From positions 62,001 through 126,000 of the forward strand of contig NZ_VMNI01000001.1 in NCBI RefSeq assembly GCF_007625205.1: 64,000 nt of DNA, written 5' to 3'. The stretch is from Denitromonas ohlonensis. Lineage in GTDB: Bacteria > Pseudomonadota > Gammaproteobacteria > Burkholderiales > Rhodocyclaceae. Both the position numbers and the translations under genes were made by a program. Shown piece after piece: positions 8,510 through 15,603 of this stretch (its first letter is position 1; every line of letters begins with the position of its first letter). The notes under the pieces were generated by a model. The model was not told the DNA's origin. It saw nothing but the letters and a program-made list of their open reading frames with translations, and made no database searches.

Positions 8510-9244
8510 ATGAAAGCCATTGTCACCGGCACCAGCCGCGGCCTGGGCGCCGCGCTTGCCACGACGCTGCTCGAACGCGGCATCCCCGTGCTCGGCCTGG
8601 CCCGCCAGCACAACCCGGCGCTGACACATGTCGGGCCGGGCTTGACACAGACCGCGCTGGACCTGTCGGACACCGACGCGCTGATGCACTGGCTGGCGAG
8701 CGACGAGATGGCCCACTTTCTGGCCGACGACGACGCCGTGCTGCTGATCAACAATGCCGGCACCGTCGAACCGGTCGGGCCGCTCGGCACGCAGGGCGGC
8801 GGCGCCATTGCACAAGCGGTGAGCCTGAACGTGACCGCGCCGCTACTGCTGGCCGATGCATTCGTGACCGCCACACCGGCCGCGCGCGACCGGCGCATCG
8901 TGCATGTGTCGAGCGGCGCGGCACGCAAGGCGTATGCGGGCTGGAATGTGTATGGCGCCACCAAGGCGGCGCTGGACCACCACGCCCGCGCGGTGGTCGA
9001 GGACGGTGTACCGGGGCTGCGCATTTGCAGTCTGGCGCCGGGGCTGGTCGACACCGATATGCAGCTGCAGGTGCGCAGCAGCGACGGCGCCCGCTTTCCG
9101 GCCCGTGAGCGCTTCGAGTCGCTCAAACGCGACGGCGCATTGATAGCGCCGGCGGTGTGCTCGGCGCAGTTGGTTCGCTATCTGTTGTCGGACGGTTTTG
9201 GCGCGGACGCGACCGCTGACTTGCGCGAACTGGCGTCCGCTTAG
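8510..9244 (+). CDS. SDR-family NAD(P)-dependent oxidoreductase
   Basis: A 244-aa classical short-chain dehydrogenase. It has the cofactor loop TGTSRGLG (residues about 6-13), NNAG (about 80), and catalytic Ser with YGATK (Tyr/Lys at about 150-154). The overall pattern (sepiapterin/benzil-reductase-like, with SLAPGLVDTDMQ) points to reduction of a small carbonyl compound, but the substrate is unknown. Its stop overlaps the stop of the convergent Rieske gene by 4 bp. Confidence 0.85.
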   Translation: MKAIVTGTSRGLGAALATTLLERGIPVLGLARQHNPALTHVGPGLTQTALDLSDTDALMHWLASDEMAHFLADDDAVLLINNAGTVEPVGPLGTQGGGAIAQAVSLNVTAPLLLADAFVTATPAARDRRIVHVSSGAARKAYAGWNVYGATKAALDHHARAVVEDGVPGLRICSLAPGLVDTDMQLQVRSSDGARFPARERFESLKRDGALIAPAVCSAQLVRYLLSDGFGADATADLRELASA

Positions 9245-9828
9245 GCGGCGTCGTCGTCGGCGCCGATGATCAACCGGGTGTCGCTGAGGTATTTGTGCGG
9301 CGGCACTTCGAGGTTGTCGGGCGCGGGCTTGTGCAGATACACCCGGCCGGCCAGATCGAAGGTGGAGCCGTGGCAAGGGCACAGGAAGCCGCCCGGCCAC
9401 TCCGCGCCCAGGCCGCTGGCTGCGCCGGTGCCGAACTTCTCGCTCGGCGAGCAGCCCAGGTGGGTGCAGATGCCTACCGCGACGAGGTAGCGCGGGTTGA
9501 TCGACCGGTGGCGGTTTTGCGCATACGCCGGCTGCATGGGGTGAGCCGACGCGGGGTCAACGAGGTCGGCCTCGTTGCCCTCAAGACTGGCGAGCATGGT
9601 GTCGGTGCGATGCAGGATCCACACCGGTTTGCCGCGCCACTCGACTGTCATCATGTCGCCCGGGGCGAGTTTGCCGATGTCCACTTCCACTGGCGCACCA
9701 GCGGCACGTGCGCGCTCTGAGGGTGTGAGGCTGGCCACCAGCGGTACCGCCACGCCAGCGGTGGCGGCAGCGCCCACGGCAGAAGTCGCGATCAGCAAGC
9801 GACGGCGGTCGGCAAGTGTGTCAGTCAT
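9241..9828 (-). CDS. petA: Rieske iron-sulfur subunit of cytochrome bc1 complex (stand-alone)
   Basis: A 195-aa ubiquinol-cytochrome c reductase iron-sulfur protein. The start ATG 9828 has GAGGTG 8 nt upstream. A Tat-like signal/anchor (DRRRLLIATSAVGAAATAGV) is followed by the Rieske domain with cluster-binding CTHLGC and CPCHGS boxes. It should carry the [2Fe-2S] cluster that takes electrons from quinol. In most betaproteobacteria it heads petABC; here cytochrome b and c1 genes are absent on both sides, so this is an extra or detached copy. A -24/-12-like promoter, IHF consensus and activator half-sites lie upstream (9966-10096). Confidence 0.88.
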   Translation of the reverse strand: MTDTLADRRRLLIATSAVGAAATAGVAVPLVASLTPSERARAAGAPVEVDIGKLAPGDMMTVEWRGKPVWILHRTDTMLASLEGNEADLVDPASAHPMQPAYAQNRHRSINPRYLVAVGICTHLGCSPSEKFGTGAASGLGAEWPGGFLCPCHGSTFDLAGRVYLHKPAPDNLEVPPHKYLSDTRLIIGADDDAA

Positions 9829-9965
9829 GAGTTCAGCACCTCGTTGTTCAGGTGGCGAACCCCGGCACCTGAACCCACACCTTGGGGGTTGGGGAGATCC
9901 ATTTGGCGACTCGTGAAGAGCCAAATTGACGCGGGTGTGCGCCGGGGCTTGCCTGTACTTCCTTA

Positions 9966-9981
9966 CTCAAGTCCCGTGCCA
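9966..9981 (-). promoter_or_regulatory. Candidate sigma-54 promoter of the Rieske gene
   Basis: On the minus strand the sequence is TGGCACGGGACTTGAG: perfect -24 box TGGCACG, correct spacing, and -12 box TTGA in place of TTGC. It lies 137 bp before the Rieske ATG. Nearly the same 16-mer (TGGCACGGAACTTGAT) precedes the ETHE1-like gene. The non-canonical -12 base is the main doubt. Confidence 0.6.
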
Positions 9982-9994
9982 GAACCACAAAACA

Positions 9995-10027
9995 AGGATA
10001 AACCATTGATTAACAATGACTTATCCT
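9995..10027. repeat. 33-bp AT-rich imperfect palindrome
   Basis: AGGATAA and TTATCCT form perfect 7-bp outer arms; inside them CATTG and CAATG flank ATTAA. On the minus strand it is followed by TTGTTTTG, so it may also end transcription of the sigma-54 activator gene. It contains the IHF-like site 9999-10011. Confidence 0.55.
9999..10011 (-). promoter_or_regulatory. IHF consensus site in the Rieske promoter
   Basis: The minus strand reads AATCAATGGTTTA, an exact match to the IHF consensus WATCAANNNNTTR. It lies between the -24/-12-like element and the upstream half-sites, about 45-55 nt before the expected transcription start, where DNA bending helps sigma-54 activators reach polymerase. Confidence 0.55.
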
Positions 10028-10056
10028 CTTTCTCTTCGATGCCGAGATACGCCAAA

Positions 10057-10096
10057 ACTGCCATTCAAGACACTAATTGGCAGTCAGGTGCTGTCA
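10057..10096 (-). promoter_or_regulatory. Candidate upstream activator site for the Rieske promoter
   Basis: Minus-strand TGACAG, 7 nt, then CTGCCAA; a perfect inverted repeat ACTGCCA / TGGCAGT spans 10057-10084. The CTGCCAA half-site is 95 nt from the -24 box, the same distance as at the cyd promoter. It lies just past the stop codon of the activator gene. Confidence 0.5.
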
Positions 10097-10111
10097 CTTC
10101 CGACACATCGG

Positions 10112-11467
10112 TCAGTCGCCGGCATCCGATGCGGTGCGCCCCGCGAGTCCATGCGCTTTCAGCTTCCGGTACAGCGTGCGTTCGGACACGCCGAGTCGGG
10201 TAGCCAGCTGCCGGCGGCTACCGGGATGCTCGGCCAGGGCAGCTTGCAAGGCACGACGCTCCAGGCCAGCCAGGCCCTCGGTGCCGCGGCTGTCGTCGCT
10301 GGCGAGTGTGCGTGTTGGCGCGGTCAGCGGCGCGTCACAGAGTCCGGGCGGGAGGTGTTCGAGGCCAATTTCTTCGCCGTCGCACATCAGGCTGGCGCGC
10401 TCAAGAATATTGCGCAGCTCCCGCACATTGCCCGGAAAGCGATAGGCGCTCAGGCAGCGCAGCACGGCGGGTGACAGACGCAGGGTCCGCGACGGCGCCA
10501 CACGCGTGAGCATGCTGGTCGCCAGTAGCGGAACGTCCTCGGCGCGATCGCGCAAGGCCGGGACCTCGATCGGGAAGGTGTTGAGGCGGTAGTAGAGGTC
10601 TTGGCGGAAACGGCCTTCGTCCACCATCTCGCGCAGCGATCGGTGCGTGGCCGACACCACACGGATATCGGCCGTGCGCAGTTCGGTGGCACCCACACGG
10701 CGGTAGGTGCCGGTCTCGAGCAGGCGCAGCAGCTTGACCTGCATGCCCAGGGGAATATCGCCGACCTCGTCGATGAACAAGGTGCCCCCGCTGGCCACTT
10801 CGACCAGACCCGGCTTGCGCGCCGTGGCGCCGGTGAAAGCGCCGCGCTCGTGACCAAACAGCTCGCTCTCGAACAAGGTTTCGGGCAGCCCGGAGCAATC
10901 GACGGCGATGAAGGGGCGATCGGCGCGGTGGCTGGCTTCATGCAGGGCGTTGGCGACCAACTCCTTGCCGGTACCGGACTCGCCCTGCAGCAACACCGTG
11001 GCCTCCGACGGCGCCACACGCGCCAGCAACCCGAGCATGGCCTGGAAGCGCGGTGCGCGTCCGACCAGGCCGGCCCGGTCAGACAGGCCACGTGCCACCT
11101 TGAGCGGCTCCATTTTCTCGACGAAAAACGCCACCTCTCCGCCCGCCTCGCGCACCGGCGACAGCTCGATGTTCACATACGCCTCGCCCTTGGGGGTGTG
11201 ATGCAGGTGCAGCACCCGCTCGCGCTGGCCGGACGCGAGGCTGCGCGCCAGCGGGCAGCTCTCGCCGGCCTGATCGCAGGGCACCGAATAGTGATGCGAG
11301 ACCTCGTAGCAGGTCCGCCCGATGACGCTGTGGGTCACGTCGTTGGCCTGCCGGTAGGCCGAATTGGCGGCCAGGATGCGGTAGTCCCGATCAAACAGGA
11401 TGTGTGGCTCGGGCAGCGTCTCGAGAAAGGATTTCAGTTCGATCAGCGGGCGGGGGTCATGGGCCAT
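10112..11467 (-). CDS. PAS-containing sigma-54-dependent Fis-family activator
   Basis: A 451-aa enhancer-binding protein. Residues 8-120 are a PAS domain with a Cys/His cluster (C53, H58, H59, C64, C71). Residues about 135-370 are the AAA+ core with Walker A GESGTGKE, the sigma-54-contacting GAFTGA loop, Walker B FIDEVGD and R-finger region. The C terminus holds a Fis-type HTH ([19 protein letters not shown]). No receiver domain, so the signal is probably sensed by the PAS. It is divergent from cydPABX and two more -24/-12-like promoters lie nearby, suggesting that it controls them. Half-sites 7-51 bp before its own start suggest autoregulation. Confidence 0.9.
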   Translation of the reverse strand: MAHDPRPLIELKSFLETLPEPHILFDRDYRILAANSAYRQANDVTHSVIGRTCYEVSHHYSVPCDQAGESCPLARSLASGQRERVLHLHHTPKGEAYVNIELSPVREAGGEVAFFVEKMEPLKVARGLSDRAGLVGRAPRFQAMLGLLARVAPSEATVLLQGESGTGKELVANALHEASHRADRPFIAVDCSGLPETLFESELFGHERGAFTGATARKPGLVEVASGGTLFIDEVGDIPLGMQVKLLRLLETGTYRRVGATELRTADIRVVSATHRSLREMVDEGRFRQDLYYRLNTFPIEVPALRDRAEDVPLLATSMLTRVAPSRTLRLSPAVLRCLSAYRFPGNVRELRNILERASLMCDGEEIGLEHLPPGLCDAPLTAPTRTLASDDSRGTEGLAGLERRALQAALAEHPGSRRQLATRLGVSERTLYRKLKAHGLAGRTASDAGD

Positions 11468-11473
11468 GGTGCG

Positions 11474-11518
11474 CTGCCAGAGTTGTCAGTCGTACTGCCA
11501 ATAATCTGCCGCTGCCAG
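11474..11518 (+). promoter_or_regulatory. Candidate upstream activator sites for cyd
   Basis: Repeated CTGCC half-sites (CTGCCAG 11474, CTGCCAA 11495, CTGCC 11506, CTGCCAG 11512). TTGTCAGT-CGT-ACTGCCAA at 11483-11501 forms an inverted repeat with one mismatch. CTGCCAA ends 95 nt before the TGGCAC box at 11597, matching the Rieske arrangement. Confidence 0.5.
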
Positions 11519-11561
11519 TCACGCGTCAAGCGTTGAGATGACGATCAACGTACGCAATGCC

Positions 11562-11575
11562 TTGTTTTACATCAA
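11562..11575 (+). promoter_or_regulatory. FNR/ANR-like box upstream of cyd (overlapping an IHF-like site)
   Basis: TTGTTTTACATCAA matches TTGAT-N4-ATCAA at 9 of 10 defined bases. An IHF-like CAATGCCTTGTTT (one mismatch on the reverse-orientation consensus) covers 11555-11567, so either protein could bind. Its position about 46-60 nt before the predicted start suits either. Confidence 0.4.
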
Positions 11576-11596
11576 GAATCGCATCAGCACAGCGCC

Positions 11597-11612
11597 TGGC
11601 ACGCGTCTTGTA
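11597..11612 (+). promoter_or_regulatory. Candidate sigma-54 promoter of cydPABX
   Basis: TGGCACGCGTCTTGTA: perfect -24 box TGGCACG, correct spacing, -12 box TTGT instead of TTGC. It is 34 bp before the cydP ATG and downstream of the sigma-54 activator gene's divergent start. No good -35/-10 pair is visible in this gap. Confidence 0.6.
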
Positions 11613-11645
11613 AGACGTGTAGCGACAGATAAGGAACACCAAGGC

Positions 11646-11828
11646 ATGAAAGACCGACAACTTGCCCGTGAGCTGATCCTCATCGTGATCGTCAAGGTGA
11701 TCGCGATTGCCGCCCTGTGGTGGGCCGTGGTGCGCGATACGAACACGACCGTGACCCCGCAGGCCATGGAAACGCGGATCAACCAGGGCGCGCAACCCAC
11801 TTCGCAAGGACATCCTCATGATCAGTGA
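11646..11828 (+). CDS. cydP: Cytochrome oxidase putative small subunit CydP
   Basis: A 60-aa protein with one membrane helix (residues about 8-28, LARELILIVIVKVIAIAALW) and a polar C terminus ending HPHDQ. Small single-helix proteins of this form precede cydA in many betaproteobacteria and are named CydP. ATG 11646 follows AAGG. Its last 11 bp overlap cydA, indicating coupled translation with the bd oxidase. Confidence 0.75.
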   Translation: MKDRQLARELILIVIVKVIAIAALWWAVVRDTNTTVTPQAMETRINQGAQPTSQGHPHDQ

Positions 11829-13374
11829 ACAACTCGTCGACCTGTCGCGGCTGCAGTTCGCCGCGACCGCGATGTACCACTTCCTGTTCGTTCCGCTCAC
11901 GATCGGGATGACGTGGATTCTGGTCATCATGGAGTCGGTCTATGTGATGACCGGCCTACCCATCTACAAGGACATGACCCGCTTCTGGGGCAAGCTGTTC
12001 GGCATCAACTTTGCCCTCGGCGTCACGACCGGCATCACGCTGGAGTTTCAGTTCGGCACCAACTGGGCTTACTACTCGCACTACGTCGGCGACATCTTCG
12101 GTGCGCCGCTGGCGATCGAGGGCCTGATGGCCTTCTTCCTGGAATCGACCTTCATCGGTCTGTTCTTCTTCGGCTGGGACCGCCTGTCGCGCAAACAGCA
12201 TCTGCTGGTCACGCTGATGATGGCGATCGGCACCAACCTGTCGGCGCTGTGGATCCTTATCGCCAACAGCTGGATGCAGAATCCGGTCGGCGCCGAGTTC
12301 TCGGCCACCACCATGCGCATGGAGATGGTGGATTTCTGGGCCGTGGTGTTCAACCCGGATGCCCAGGCCAAGTTCGTGCATACGGTGTCGGCCGGTTACG
12401 TGACCGGCGCCATGTTCGTGCTCTCGATCAGTGCCTGGTATCTGCTGCGCGGGCGTGACGTGGCCTTCGCCAAGCGATCGTTCCGCATCGCCGCCGCCTT
12501 CGGGCTGGCTTCGGCGCTATCGGTCGTCGTGCTCGGCGACGAGTCCGGCTACACCGTCGGCGAAGCCCAGCAGACCAAGCTGGCGGCGATGGAGGCAATG
12601 TGGGAGACCGAGCCGGCGCCGGCCGGGCTCAAGCTCATCGCCGGCATCAACGAGGCGGAGATGAAGAACGACTGGGAGATCGAGATCCCCTGGGTGCTGG
12701 GCCTGATCGGCACCCGCTCGACCGACACCGTGCTCCCCGGCCTCAAGGAGATCCTGGTCCAGAACCGGGCGCGCATCGTCTACGGCATCGACGCAGTCAA
12801 GGCCCTCGAGGCGGTCCGCCGCAACCCCGACGATAGTGCCGCGCGGACACGGCTTCATGCTCACCAAGCGGATCTGGGCTTCGGGCTGCTGCTCAAGAAA
12901 TATGTGACCGACATGGACCAGGTCACCCCCGAGCTGATCGACCGGGCGGCCGCCGACACCATCCCGCGCGTCACCCCGCTGTTCTGGACCTTCCGGCTGA
13001 TGGTGGCGCTGGGCTTTGCGCTCATTGCGCTGTTTGGACTGGCGACCTGGTACGCGGTCAAGGGCAATTTTGCCGAGCAGCGCTGGCTACTGCGCTGGGC
13101 GCTGTGGTTCCTGCCGATGCCGTGGATCGCCTGCGAAATGGGCTGGTTCGTGGCCGAGTACGGCCGCCAGCCCTGGACCATCTACGGCGTGCTGCCCACC
13201 CATCTGTCGGTCTCGACCCTGTCGGTGGAGTCGCTCTACGGATCGCTGGCGGGCTTCGTCGGCTTCTATACCGTCCTGCTCATCGTCGAGATGTACCTGA
13301 TGGTGAAGTTCGCCCGGCAAGGCCCCGGCAGCCTGGGCACCGGCCGCTATCTGAACGAAACCGCATCCGCCTGA
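11818..13374 (+). CDS. cydA: Cytochrome bd ubiquinol oxidase subunit I
   Basis: A 518-aa integral membrane quinol oxidase subunit carrying haems b558, b595 and d. Visible hallmarks are the N-terminal YHFLFVPLTIGM with a haem-ligand His near residue 21, HTVSAGYVTGAM with the second His, the quinol-binding GRQPW segment near residue 440, and a long Q-loop (residues about 250-370), so the L-type subfamily as in E. coli (522 aa). It reduces O2 to water at high affinity, and bd oxidases resist sulfide and NO. It overlaps cydP and is followed at 13 bp by cydB. Confidence 0.97.
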   Translation: MISEQLVDLSRLQFAATAMYHFLFVPLTIGMTWILVIMESVYVMTGLPIYKDMTRFWGKLFGINFALGVTTGITLEFQFGTNWAYYSHYVGDIFGAPLAIEGLMAFFLESTFIGLFFFGWDRLSRKQHLLVTLMMAIGTNLSALWILIANSWMQNPVGAEFSATTMRMEMVDFWAVVFNPDAQAKFVHTVSAGYVTGAMFVLSISAWYLLRGRDVAFAKRSFRIAAAFGLASALSVVVLGDESGYTVGEAQQTKLAAMEAMWETEPAPAGLKLIAGINEAEMKNDWEIEIPWVLGLIGTRSTDTVLPGLKEILVQNRARIVYGIDAVKALEAVRRNPDDSAARTRLHAHQADLGFGLLLKKYVTDMDQVTPELIDRAAADTIPRVTPLFWTFRLMVALGFALIALFGLATWYAVKGNFAEQRWLLRWALWFLPMPWIACEMGWFVAEYGRQPWTIYGVLPTHLSVSTLSVESLYGSLAGFVGFYTVLLIVEMYLMVKFARQGPGSLGTGRYLNETASA

Positions 13375-13387
13375 AGGAGTTGAAGAC

Positions 13388-14527
13388 ATGATCATCGATT
13401 ACCCGACCCTCAAGGTCATCTGGTGGCTGCTGGTAGGCGTTCTGCTGGTGGGTTTTGCCATCATGGACGGCCACGACATGGGGGTAGGCTCCCTGCTCCC
13501 CTTCGTCGGCCACAACGACGTCGAACGGCGCGTCATCATCAACACCGTCGGCCCGCACTGGGACGGCAACCAGGTGTGGTTCATCACCGGCGGCGGCGCC
13601 ATCTTTGCCGCCTGGCCGCTGGTCTATGCCACCGCCTTCTCCGGTTTCTACTGGGCCATGCTGGCGGTGCTGTGGGCGCTGTTCTTCCGCCCGGTGGGGT
13701 TTGACTATCGCAGCAAGATCCACCACCCGGCGTGGCGCAGCACCTGGGACTGGGGCCTGTTCGTGGGCGGCGCGGTGCCACCGCTGATCTTCGGCGTGGC
13801 CTTCGGCAATCTGCTGCAGGGGGTGCCCTTCCATTTCGACAACACCCTGGCGTCCTACTACACCGGCAGCTTCTGGGGACTGCTCAATCCCTTTGCCTTG
13901 CTGTGTGGCGTGGTCAGCACCGCGATGATCACCTTCCATGGCGCCATCTACCTGATGCACCGCACCGAGGGCGATATTTATCAGCGCAGCCGAACCGCGG
14001 TTCTGCTGTTCGGCGGGTTGTTGCTGGTCGGCTTCAGTCTCGCCGGCGTGTGGCTGCAATGGATTCCGGGCTATGCCATCACCTCGGTGATCGACCCCGC
14101 CGCCCTGCCCGACCCGCTCGCCAAAGAGGTAGTCCGAGCCGCCGGCGCCTGGATGCACAACTACCAGAGCCATCCCGCCACCATCGCAGTGCCGGCGCTC
14201 GCCTACCTGGGCATCATCGCCGCCCTGCTGCTGGCCGCAAAGGGGCGCACGCTGGCCGCCTTTGTCGCCTCGTCGATCGGCACGGCCGGCGTCATCGGCA
14301 CGGCCGGTGTGTCGATGTTCCCGTTCATCCTGCCGTCCTCGACCACCCCCAACGCCAGCCTCACGGTGTGGGACAGCGTCTCGAGCCATCTGACGCTCAC
14401 CATCATGTTCTTCGCCACCCTGATCTTCATGCCAATCATCGTTGCCTACACCAGTTGGGCCTACAAAGTGATGTCCGGCAAGGTCACCGCCGCCTATGTG
14501 CGCGAAAACAGCCACTCCGCCTACTGA
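13388..14527 (+). CDS. cydB: Cytochrome bd ubiquinol oxidase subunit II
   Basis: A 379-aa multi-spanning partner of CydA. It opens with hydrophobic helix 1 and the DGHDMGVG motif, followed by GPHWDGNQVWFITGGGAIFAAWP broken over helices 1-2, both typical of CydB; family length is 378-380. It has no redox cofactor of its own in most bd oxidases and stabilises the complex. AGGAG precedes the ATG by 9 nt, and cydX follows 16 bp after its stop. Confidence 0.97.
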   Translation: MIIDYPTLKVIWWLLVGVLLVGFAIMDGHDMGVGSLLPFVGHNDVERRVIINTVGPHWDGNQVWFITGGGAIFAAWPLVYATAFSGFYWAMLAVLWALFFRPVGFDYRSKIHHPAWRSTWDWGLFVGGAVPPLIFGVAFGNLLQGVPFHFDNTLASYYTGSFWGLLNPFALLCGVVSTAMITFHGAIYLMHRTEGDIYQRSRTAVLLFGGLLLVGFSLAGVWLQWIPGYAITSVIDPAALPDPLAKEVVRAAGAWMHNYQSHPATIAVPALAYLGIIAALLLAAKGRTLAAFVASSIGTAGVIGTAGVSMFPFILPSSTTPNASLTVWDSVSSHLTLTIMFFATLIFMPIIVAYTSWAYKVMSGKVTAAYVRENSHSAY

Positions 14528-14543
14528 CTTCGAGGAGACCCGC

Positions 14544-14672
14544 ATGTGGTACTTCACCTGGATTCTTGGCATCGGCTTCGCCGTGCTCCTGGCCATTCTC
14601 AACGCCCTGTGGGGCGAGCATGAAGACGCTCGCCAGTCGTCCCTCGCCCCCGACGGCCGTCCCGATGACTGA
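14544..14672 (+). CDS. cydX: Cytochrome bd oxidase small subunit CydX
   Basis: A 42-aa single-helix protein beginning MWYFTWILGIGFAVLLAILN, the CydX/YbgT signature, with ALWGEHED after the helix and a short polar tail. CydX sits at the CydA-CydB interface and is needed for haem stability. GAGGAG lies 7 nt before the ATG. Its last 8 bp overlap the next gene. Confidence 0.92.
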   Translation: MWYFTWILGIGFAVLLAILNALWGEHEDARQSSLAPDGRPDD

Positions 14673-14937
14673 CGCACCCGCTGCGTCCGCGCGCATCGCC
14701 TGGCTGCCGCTGCTCGCCGCCATCGCCATCGCGCTGGGCATCACCGCCAACCCCCGCTGGCTGACCGACAGCGCCGGCCATGCCGACCACGGGGCCGCGC
14801 TGGCGCTGTTCTGGGCCATGAGCGCCGGCTTCGTACGCGGCGTCGGGTTCGTGCCGCGTTTGCCGCCCCTGCGCTGGCTGCTGTCCGGCACGGCCTGCAG
14901 CGTCGGCGTGTTGCTGGCGCTGTGGCGGCTCGGGTGA
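14665..14937 (+). CDS. ybgE: Cyd operon protein YbgE
   Basis: A 90-aa membrane protein with three hydrophobic segments (residues about 11-28, 40-57, 70-87) and the family motif GFVRGVGFVPR between the second and third. Start ATG 14665 overlaps the end of cydX by 8 bp. YbgE proteins accompany cydABX; their exact role in bd oxidase assembly is not established. Confidence 0.75.
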   Translation: MTDAPAASARIAWLPLLAAIAIALGITANPRWLTDSAGHADHGAALALFWAMSAGFVRGVGFVPRLPPLRWLLSGTACSVGVLLALWRLG

Positions 14938-15005
14938 CACCCCCGCCATCCCTTCCGACAACTGGAGATTTTCATGACTGAACCGAACTCGTCGATCGCC
15001 TCTAT

Positions 15006-15428
15006 GTGCACATGGCCGAACGCCCCGACGCCCGCCCGGTGTGGCGGATGCATCACAGCGATCTGGCCGAGACCAAAGCCCGTCTGCGCGCCTTTCTCTC
15101 CGGCTGGCTGGGCGGCCCCGATCGCTTCACCGCCCGCTATGGCATGCCGCGCATGCGACGTCGCCATCTGCCGTTCTCGATCGGCTGCAGCGAGCGCGAC
15201 CAATGGCTGCAATGCCTGCGCATGGCGCTCGACGACACCGTGCCGGACACCGCCTTGCGGGCGGCGCTGGATGCCGCATTCACGGCCATGGCGGACCACC
15301 TGCGCAATCGCACCGAGCCAGACGCCGATCGCCACCCCCTGACCGGCGCATGCCTCGCATCGCCCGGTCGCACACCCGCGCCCGACGACGCCGCATGGCG
15401 GCCATGCCAGCCCGACTGCCATCAATGA
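15006..15428 (+). CDS. Group 2 truncated haemoglobin, 5' end lost or frameshifted
   Basis: From GTG 15006 this frame gives 140 aa with clear group 2 trHb features: FLSGWLGGP, RYGMPRMRRRHLPFSIG (proximal His F8), ERDQWLQCLRMAL and ADHLRNR. Homology extends upstream as ELVDRLY, yet the in-frame TGA at 14979 blocks it, and the ATG with a good ribosome site (14974, GGAG) is in another frame. The usual N-terminal GGE helix-A/B region is missing. A deletion plus frameshift near 14985 explains this. The C-terminal 30 residues beyond HLRNR are atypical. Such globins often protect terminal oxidases from NO. It may be a pseudogene. Confidence 0.65.
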   Translation: MHMAERPDARPVWRMHHSDLAETKARLRAFLSGWLGGPDRFTARYGMPRMRRRHLPFSIGCSERDQWLQCLRMALDDTVPDTALRAALDAAFTAMADHLRNRTEPDADRHPLTGACLASPGRTPAPDDAAWRPCQPDCHQ

Positions 15429-15466
15429 CAGCAGACGCTGCCAACAGCCTCGCACTGCCACTGCCA
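15426..15466 (+). promoter_or_regulatory. Candidate upstream activator sites for the ETHE1-like/octaheme unit
   Basis: TGACAG (15426), CTGCCAA (15438), CTGCCA (15455) and CTGCCA (15461) are clustered; CTGCCAA ends 93 nt before the TGGCAC box. The same TG(A/T)CAG-N5-7-CTGCCAA arrangement precedes the Rieske and cyd promoters. Confidence 0.5.
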
Positions 15467-15537
15467 TCCACCTCCACCGACCGCCGGCCGTGCGTCTAAC
15501 CCGCTGTTTTACTGCGGGTATTTCATGATGCAGTCCG

Positions 15538-15553
15538 TGGCACGGAACTTGAT
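15538..15553 (+). promoter_or_regulatory. Candidate sigma-54 promoter of the ETHE1-like/octaheme unit
   Basis: TGGCACGGAACTTGAT: perfect TGGCACG, correct spacing, TTGA for TTGC. It is 50 bp before the ETHE1-like ATG and differs from the Rieske element at two of sixteen positions. Confidence 0.55.
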
Positions 15554-15603
15554 ACAAGCGACTCAAGACGTCCTCGCTTGCGCGACCGCTCAAGGATTGC
15601 GGC

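Noticed and set aside
11531-11546. TTGAG-N6-ATCAA as an FNR box
   Set aside because: The spacer is 6 nt instead of 4 and one base differs; the better candidate is TTGTTTTACATCAA at 11562.
13280-14677. 465-codon frame antisense to cydB and cydX
   Set aside because: Repetitive His/Gly/Asp translation, fully inside confirmed cyd genes.
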